Shown: positions 12,029 through 15,822 of the stretch, one piece after another
Layout of the letters: every line of letters begins with the position of its first letter
Position numbering within the stretch: position 1 is the stretch's first letter
NCBI GenBank assembly: GCA_050699035.1
Contig: JBOHDE010000077.1
Location: 1-15,822, forward strand
DNA length: 15,822 nucleotides
Source: WHTB01 sp050699035
Lineage (GTDB): Bacteria > Actinomycetota > Actinomycetes > Propionibacteriales > Nocardioidaceae
Direction: 5' to 3'
Program-made: the position numbers and the translations under genes
The notes under the pieces: generated by a model
The model's database searches: none
Seen by the model: only the letters and a program-made list of their open reading frames with translations
What the model was told of the DNA's origin: nothing

Positions 12029-14109
12029 GGGCGCTGGCCGGCGTCGCGCTTTCGACCGCTCTCGCCGGAGCCCTGCTCACCGCGCCGGCCACGGCCGACG
12101 AGCCCGTGATCCGAGAGTGGTGGGACTACCAACAGATCCCTTCGCTGGGCGGGATCCCGACCAGCGTCAACTTGTCGGAGAATGCCGCCTTCGTAGTCGC
12201 CCGAGCGGCTTCAGACGGCCCCGCGGCCGTGCACTCGGCGACGGACCTGGCAGGAGCCGCGCCGGCGCAGCCGGCCACCTGGACGCGCACACTTGTTCCG
12301 GACACCCTCGCGAACACACCCGCGCAGGCCTACGCCGTAGCAGGCGGTCATGACCTCCTGCTGACGACAGCGGACTGGGCCGACAACGACCCCGCGGTGA
12401 CGCTGACGGCCGGGCTGGTTACTGCTGGCGACTCGACTCTCGAGTCAGTCCCCACACTCGCGGTCGATGTCCCGACCGACTGGAAACCGATGATGGGCGA
12501 CTGGACGGCGGCCGCCACCGCTGACCACCTGTTCGCGATCGTGCCGTTGCGGGAGTTCAAGTGGACCGGCGATCTGGCGATGACACTTCCCGTTGCCCAG
12601 TTCGACCGCGCATCCGGGGCCTGGAGCACTCCGGTGGACCTGCTCGCCGCGACTGGTGCGCCGAGTTACGGCCACCCCCAGGTGAGGGCGATGAACGCGC
12701 ATGGGTCACACATCGCCGTTGCCTGGACCTACTACGACTACATGCCGGTCGACGACGTGCCGGTCGACGAGCGCGGCAAGATCCACCTCGCGCGCAGCGA
12801 CGACGCCGGCACGACCTGGACGTACCTGGAACGGCTGGGCCCGGGCACGCCCGAGGGTCGTGAGTACCGGAGCGTCGACAACTTCTACCTCGCCTGGCTC
12901 GACGACGAGCTACGCATCGCGTGGGAGGTGCGGTCCGGTTCGCCCGGGACCCCCTACCAGCGTGACCTCGTCACGGTCGTGCACACCACTGGCTCAGGCT
13001 GGGCCGCGCCCGAGAGCTTCGCTCAGAAAAATTACGGATCAGGGCTCGGCACGCTCTCCGGCCGGTGGGCACTACTACGGCCACTCGGGGTGCTCCTCGT
13101 CCATGACGGGAGCGGCTGGACCCAGGTCGGTGAAGCCCAACCTGTCGTCCACGCCATGGTGGGCGACCATGTCATGGCGAGCGACCGAATCTACTCGGTC
13201 GACACCACGGCTCCGACCATCTCAGGACATGAGCCGATCTTCCCGTCTCCCGGCTACGGTGCCTCGTCGTTTGCCAAGGACACCGGGGGGATCCGGCTGC
13301 AGACCTGCCGAGTCGACGGCCACGACGTCGCGCTCAACGACTACGGCCGGTGTGCGGGAACACCCACCGCCAACGGCCCCCACACTATGGTCCACGAGGC
13401 GGTCGACATCGCCGGCCACACGAGCAGCCGCACGTACAACTGGGTCACCGATGGCATCCCGCCCGTGGTGAAGTGGAAGTCCTACCCCGGCCGCTGGGCG
13501 CGTAGCACCTCAGCCACCTGGTGGTGGTACGCCTCCGACGCGCACAGCGGGTTGGAGTCGTTCGACGTTCGGCTGAACGGGAGCGGCCCGCGTGGCTCGT
13601 TGGTCGACAGCCGCACCACTCGACCCGGCTACAGCCGCTCCGCCTACCTGGCGGTGCCCGAGGGTCAGACGATCTGCGCCAAGGTCACTCCGACCGACCG
13701 CGCCCACCTGATCGGCCGCACGATCGGCCCCTCGTGCTCGACGGCTCCGCTCGACGACCGGCGGCTGTGGCATCGGGCCAAACGGATCAAGCGCCTGACC
13801 GGATCGTCCTACTTCCGGGACACGGTGACCAGCCTGACCGAGATCGGCTCACAGCTGTCGTACGACAGCACCAACTTCGTCATCGACGTGGCCGTCCTGG
13901 CGCGGAAGTGCCCGACCTGCGGCACCATCCGGATTGCCGGCCGAGATCGAAGCTGGACGGTGAACCTCCGGAGCAGCTCCACGGGCGTGCGCGCCATCGA
14001 GGTCCCGTTGTACGGCGAGCTGAACCCCGGCCGGGTCACCGTGACGAAGGTCGGCTACGGCTCGGTGCTGATCGACGGGCTCTACCTCCGGGCCGAAGTC
14101 GTCTACTGA
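12025..14109 (+). CDS. Large secreted protein with Asp-box and Ig-like regions (paralogue B)
   Basis: A 694-aa tandem paralogue of the preceding product. A signal peptide (to about residue 24, ending TAPATADEP) is followed by a propeller-like part with Asp-box SDDAGTTW (258-265). Ig-like segments follow (about 400-490 and 491-575), then the same C-terminal module with CPTCGT (C629, C632) and a TVNLRSS...VLIDGLYLR end. Its six cysteines fall in the same three pairs (428/443, 551/571, 629/632). The start is GTG at 12025, whose GTGA overlaps the stop of paralogue A; GTG at 12022 would add one residue. This overlap and the weak ribosome site point to translational coupling. The 3' end overlaps the convergent glycerate kinase gene by 7 nt. 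Function unknown. Confidence 0.8.
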   Translation: MRALAGVALSTALAGALLTAPATADEPVIREWWDYQQIPSLGGIPTSVNLSENAAFVVARAASDGPAAVHSATDLAGAAPAQPATWTRTLVPDTLANTPAQAYAVAGGHDLLLTTADWADNDPAVTLTAGLVTAGDSTLESVPTLAVDVPTDWKPMMGDWTAAATADHLFAIVPLREFKWTGDLAMTLPVAQFDRASGAWSTPVDLLAATGAPSYGHPQVRAMNAHGSHIAVAWTYYDYMPVDDVPVDERGKIHLARSDDAGTTWTYLERLGPGTPEGREYRSVDNFYLAWLDDELRIAWEVRSGSPGTPYQRDLVTVVHTTGSGWAAPESFAQKNYGSGLGTLSGRWALLRPLGVLLVHDGSGWTQVGEAQPVVHAMVGDHVMASDRIYSVDTTAPTISGHEPIFPSPGYGASSFAKDTGGIRLQTCRVDGHDVALNDYGRCAGTPTANGPHTMVHEAVDIAGHTSSRTYNWVTDGIPPVVKWKSYPGRWARSTSATWWWYASDAHSGLESFDVRLNGSGPRGSLVDSRTTRPGYSRSAYLAVPEGQTICAKVTPTDRAHLIGRTIGPSCSTAPLDDRRLWHRAKRIKRLTGSSYFRDTVTSLTEIGSQLSYDSTNFVIDVAVLARKCPTCGTIRIAGRDRSWTVNLRSSSTGVRAIEVPLYGELNPGRVTVTKVGYGSVLIDGLYLRAEVVY

Positions 14110-15188
14110 CCGACCCGAAGGGCGAGCGCCGCGGCGGCCGCCTCGACGTGCGGCCGCGGGTCCTTGAGGGCGAGCTCGGCCGACCCGGCGGACTCGACCG
14201 CCGAAGCGGCGTCGACCACACCGGTCGGCTGCTCGGCAACGTGACCGGCGACCACCGCCAGCGGCACGGCGAGCGCGCGCGCCCGGGCCAGCACCTCGCC
14301 GACCACCTTGCCCTGCGTCGACGTCGCGTCGAGCTGACCCTCACCGCTGACCACCAGGTCGGCGCCCGCCAGTGCGGCGTCCAGACCGGCCAGGTCGGCC
14401 ACCCGCGCGGCCCCGCTGACCAGCGTCGCTCCCCACGCCGTCGCCAGGCCGTACGGCGTGCCGCCCGCCGCACCGGACCCGGGCATCGACGGGTCGCCGC
14501 CGTACAGCTCCGCGAACCTGGCGAGCCCGCGCTCCAGCACCGCGACGTCGGCCGGGCCGGCCCCCTTCTGCGGACCGAACACCGCGGCCGCGCCACCGGG
14601 ACCGAGCAGCGGGTGGGTGACGTCGCACAGGATCTCGACGCCGCCGGCCGGCGCCGGGCGGAGTCCCGACCGGTCGATCTCGGCCAGGTCGACCAGCGCC
14701 GCACCGCCGTACGGCAGGTCGGAGCCGTCGGCCGCGCGCAGCCGCAGTCCGAGCTCGCGCAGTGCGCCGGAGCCTCCGTCGGTCGACGCCGACCCGCCGA
14801 CGGCGACCACGAGCCGGGTGCAGCCGTCGTCGAGCGCGGCCCGGATCACCTGGCCCAGCGCCCGCGTGCTCGCGTACAACGGGTCGAGCGGGTCGAGCGT
14901 GGTGATGCCGCAGGCGTTCGCGATCTCGACCACCGCCGTGTCACCGGGCAGCCGGAGCCAGTGCGCGACCCGGTCGGGACCCCGGTGCGCCGTGACCGCG
15001 ACCTCGCGCCGGTCGCCCGACGTCGCCGCCGCGATCGCGTCCACGGTGCCCTCGCCCCCGTCGGCGAGCGGGACCTCGACCACCTCGTCGCCCGGGCGGC
15101 TGCGCAGCCAGCCGGCCGCGATCGCCCGCGCCGCCTCGGCCGCGGTCAGCGTGCCCTTGAACGAGTCCGGTGCGACCACGATCTTCAC
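14103..15188 (-). CDS. Glycerate kinase (GarK/GlxK family)
   Basis: It phosphorylates D-glycerate with ATP, feeding glyoxylate, serine or sugar-acid breakdown into glycolysis; members usually form 2-phosphoglycerate. At 361 aa it is close to the family norm. Motifs in order: VVAPDSFKGTLTA (4-16), PLADGGEGT (40-48), VEIANACGI (88-95), VAVGGSASTDGG (128-139), CDVTHPLLGPGGAA (188-201), VFGPQKGA (203-210), and GEGQLDATSTQGK further on. The GTG at 15188 starts the expected MKIVVAPDSFKG. No Shine-Dalgarno sequence is seen, but TATCTT lies 6 nt upstream, so the mRNA is probably leaderless. It is monocistronic here and divergent from the oligopeptidase gene; no glyoxylate-pathway neighbours are visible. 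Confidence 0.95.
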   Translation of the reverse strand: MKIVVAPDSFKGTLTAAEAARAIAAGWLRSRPGDEVVEVPLADGGEGTVDAIAAATSGDRREVAVTAHRGPDRVAHWLRLPGDTAVVEIANACGITTLDPLDPLYASTRALGQVIRAALDDGCTRLVVAVGGSASTDGGSGALRELGLRLRAADGSDLPYGGAALVDLAEIDRSGLRPAPAGGVEILCDVTHPLLGPGGAAAVFGPQKGAGPADVAVLERGLARFAELYGGDPSMPGSGAAGGTPYGLATAWGATLVSGAARVADLAGLDAALAGADLVVSGEGQLDATSTQGKVVGEVLARARALAVPLAVVAGHVAEQPTGVVDAASAVESAGSAELALKDPRPHVEAAAAALALRVGQ

Positions 15189-15194
15189 CGGGCC

Positions 15195-15200
15195 AAGATA
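15195..15200 (-). promoter_or_regulatory. Probable -10 element of the glycerate kinase gene
   Basis: TATCTT on the minus strand, 6 nt before the GTG at 15188, fits TANNNT with a transcription start at the start codon. The -35 at 17-nt spacing (GTGTCG, 15218-15223) is weak. Confidence 0.45.
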
Positions 15201-15252
15201 CGGAACGCCGGCCCGCCCGACACGGACGGTCTCGGCCTACGGCCGCGGACCC

Positions 15253-15338
15253 AGGGTGCTTCTCCTTACTCCGCTGACCTGCTGCGCGACCCTCGGAGGG
15301 CGCCGCTCGCGACGGTCGGGAGTAAGGAGAAACACCCT
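15253..15338. repeat. Near-perfect 20-bp inverted repeat between divergent genes
   Basis: The arms AGGGTGCTTCTCCTTACTCC (15253-15272) and GGAGTAAGGAGAAACACCCT (15319-15338) are complementary at 19 of 20 positions, with 46 nt between. A small palindrome CCCTCGGAGGG (15290-15300) lies in the spacer. The right arm fills the space just upstream of the TAGACT -10 of the oligopeptidase gene, so protein binding there would affect initiation. It may be a paired operator or, if transcribed, a long hairpin. Confidence 0.8.
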
Positions 15339-15343
15339 AGACT
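15338..15343 (+). promoter_or_regulatory. Probable -10 element of the prolyl oligopeptidase gene
   Basis: TAGACT ends 7 nt before the GTG at 15351, so transcription would start at the start codon. No -35 resembling TTGACA is present at 17-18 nt spacing; the inverted-repeat arm occupies that spacer instead. This suggests a leaderless gene under control of a factor binding the arm. Confidence 0.5.
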
Positions 15344-15350
15344 CGGCGCG

Positions 15351-15822
15351 GTGACCAGCGCCTCGCCGAACCCGTACCCCCACGCCCGACGCCTCGACCT
15401 GGTCGACGAGATCCACGGCGAGCGGGTCGCCGACCCGTACCGCTGGCTCGAGGACGCCGACACCCCGGAGACCAAGGCCTGGCTCGACCAGCAGGCGGAC
15501 CTGCTCGACACCCAGCGCGCGCGCTGGCCGGCCCGCGACCACTTCGCCGAGCGGCTCGAGACGCTGCTCGGCACCGGCTTCCACGGCCCGCCGAGCTGGC
15601 GCCAGGACCGGCAGTTCTTCAGCCGCCGCACGGCCGACCAAGAGCACGGCGTCCTGCACACCGTGGACCCCGACGGCACCGAGCGGGTGCTGGTCGACCC
15701 GATGGCGATCGACCCGGAGGGCACGACCACGTTGGACGCGTGGGCACCGTCGCCGGACGGCAGCCTGCTCGCGTACCAGCTGTCCGAGCAGGGCACCGAG
15801 GAGTCCGCGATCCGGGTGCTCG
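15351..15822 (+). CDS. Prolyl oligopeptidase family serine peptidase, 5' part only
   Basis: The frame opens with GTG at 15351 and runs off the window end after 157 complete codons. The N terminus has the hallmark of S9A peptidases: NPYPHARRLDLVDEIHG (7-23), VADPYRWLED (26-35), then TPETKAWLDQQ (38-48), followed by the start of the seven-bladed propeller (WRQDRQFFSRR; AWAPSPDGSLLAYQLSEQG). The enzyme cleaves short peptides after proline. The catalytic Ser-Asp-His hydrolase domain lies outside the window, so activity cannot be checked. There is no signal peptide, suggesting a cytosolic enzyme. The start is supported by the family N terminus and the -10 box 7 nt upstream; no Shine-Dalgarno sequence is needed if leaderless. 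Confidence 0.9.
   Translation, partial: MTSASPNPYPHARRLDLVDEIHGERVADPYRWLEDADTPETKAWLDQQADLLDTQRARWPARDHFAERLETLLGTGFHGPPSWRQDRQFFSRRTADQEHGVLHTVDPDGTERVLVDPMAIDPEGTTTLDAWAPSPDGSLLAYQLSEQGTEESAIRVL

Noticed and set aside
1..15822. CRISPR array, insertion sequence or phage genes
   Set aside because: No regularly spaced repeat series, transposase, integrase or phage protein was seen; the only repeats are the pairs listed.

Overview
The window is a high-GC stretch with many GTG starts, in keeping with a high-GC Gram-positive chromosome (Actinobacteria). The order tig, nei, rpiB, DsbA-like thiol oxidoreductase, pepN, DUF5130-type gene matches, as I recall it, the Mycobacterium tuberculosis Rv2462c-Rv2468c neighbourhood, with lineage-specific genes inserted. 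The secreted proteins and general style suggest Nocardioidaceae/Propionibacteriales, but that is inference.

Layout. (1) 1-1852: trigger factor (tig, minus) lies behind tRNA-Pro(UGG, minus). A divergent tRNA-Gly(UCC, plus) runs into a GNAT acetyltransferase (minus). (2) 2413-3004: about 590 nt without a convincing gene but rich in structure: a nested dyad upstream of the GNAT start, two 26-nt direct repeats 359 bp apart, a perfect 14-bp inverted repeat and another short dyad. It ends at a 50-codon small ORF (3005-3157) with a full-length Shine-Dalgarno sequence. (3) 3134-6423: a minus-strand run DsbA-like protein > rpiB > nei > membrane SpoIIE-type phosphatase. A box matching the sigma-R/SigH consensus (GGAAT-N18-GTT) precedes the DsbA-like gene. 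(4) 6568-9123: aminopeptidase N (pepN, plus), convergent with a minus-strand pair, a small membrane protein followed by a DUF5130-like protein. (5) 9908-14109: a sigma-70-like promoter and two overlapping paralogous genes for large secreted proteins. Each has an Asp-box, Ig-like regions and a Cys-Pro-Thr-Cys C-terminal module. (6) 14103-15822: glycerate kinase (minus) and the 5' part of a prolyl oligopeptidase (plus), diverging around a nearly perfect 20-bp inverted repeat.

The conserved core concerns protein folding, peptide turnover, thiol redox, sugar phosphate metabolism and base-excision repair. The sigma-R-like box suggests that the redox/pentose-phosphate/repair run responds to thiol stress. 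Several genes (spoIIE-like, the small membrane protein, glycerate kinase, prolyl oligopeptidase) have a TANNNT hexamer 6-7 nt before a GTG start and no good Shine-Dalgarno sequence, which suggests leaderless mRNAs. No IS element, integrase, phage gene or CRISPR array was seen. The least explained parts are the 2413-3157 region with its small ORF, the secreted twin genes and the 15253-15338 inverted repeat.
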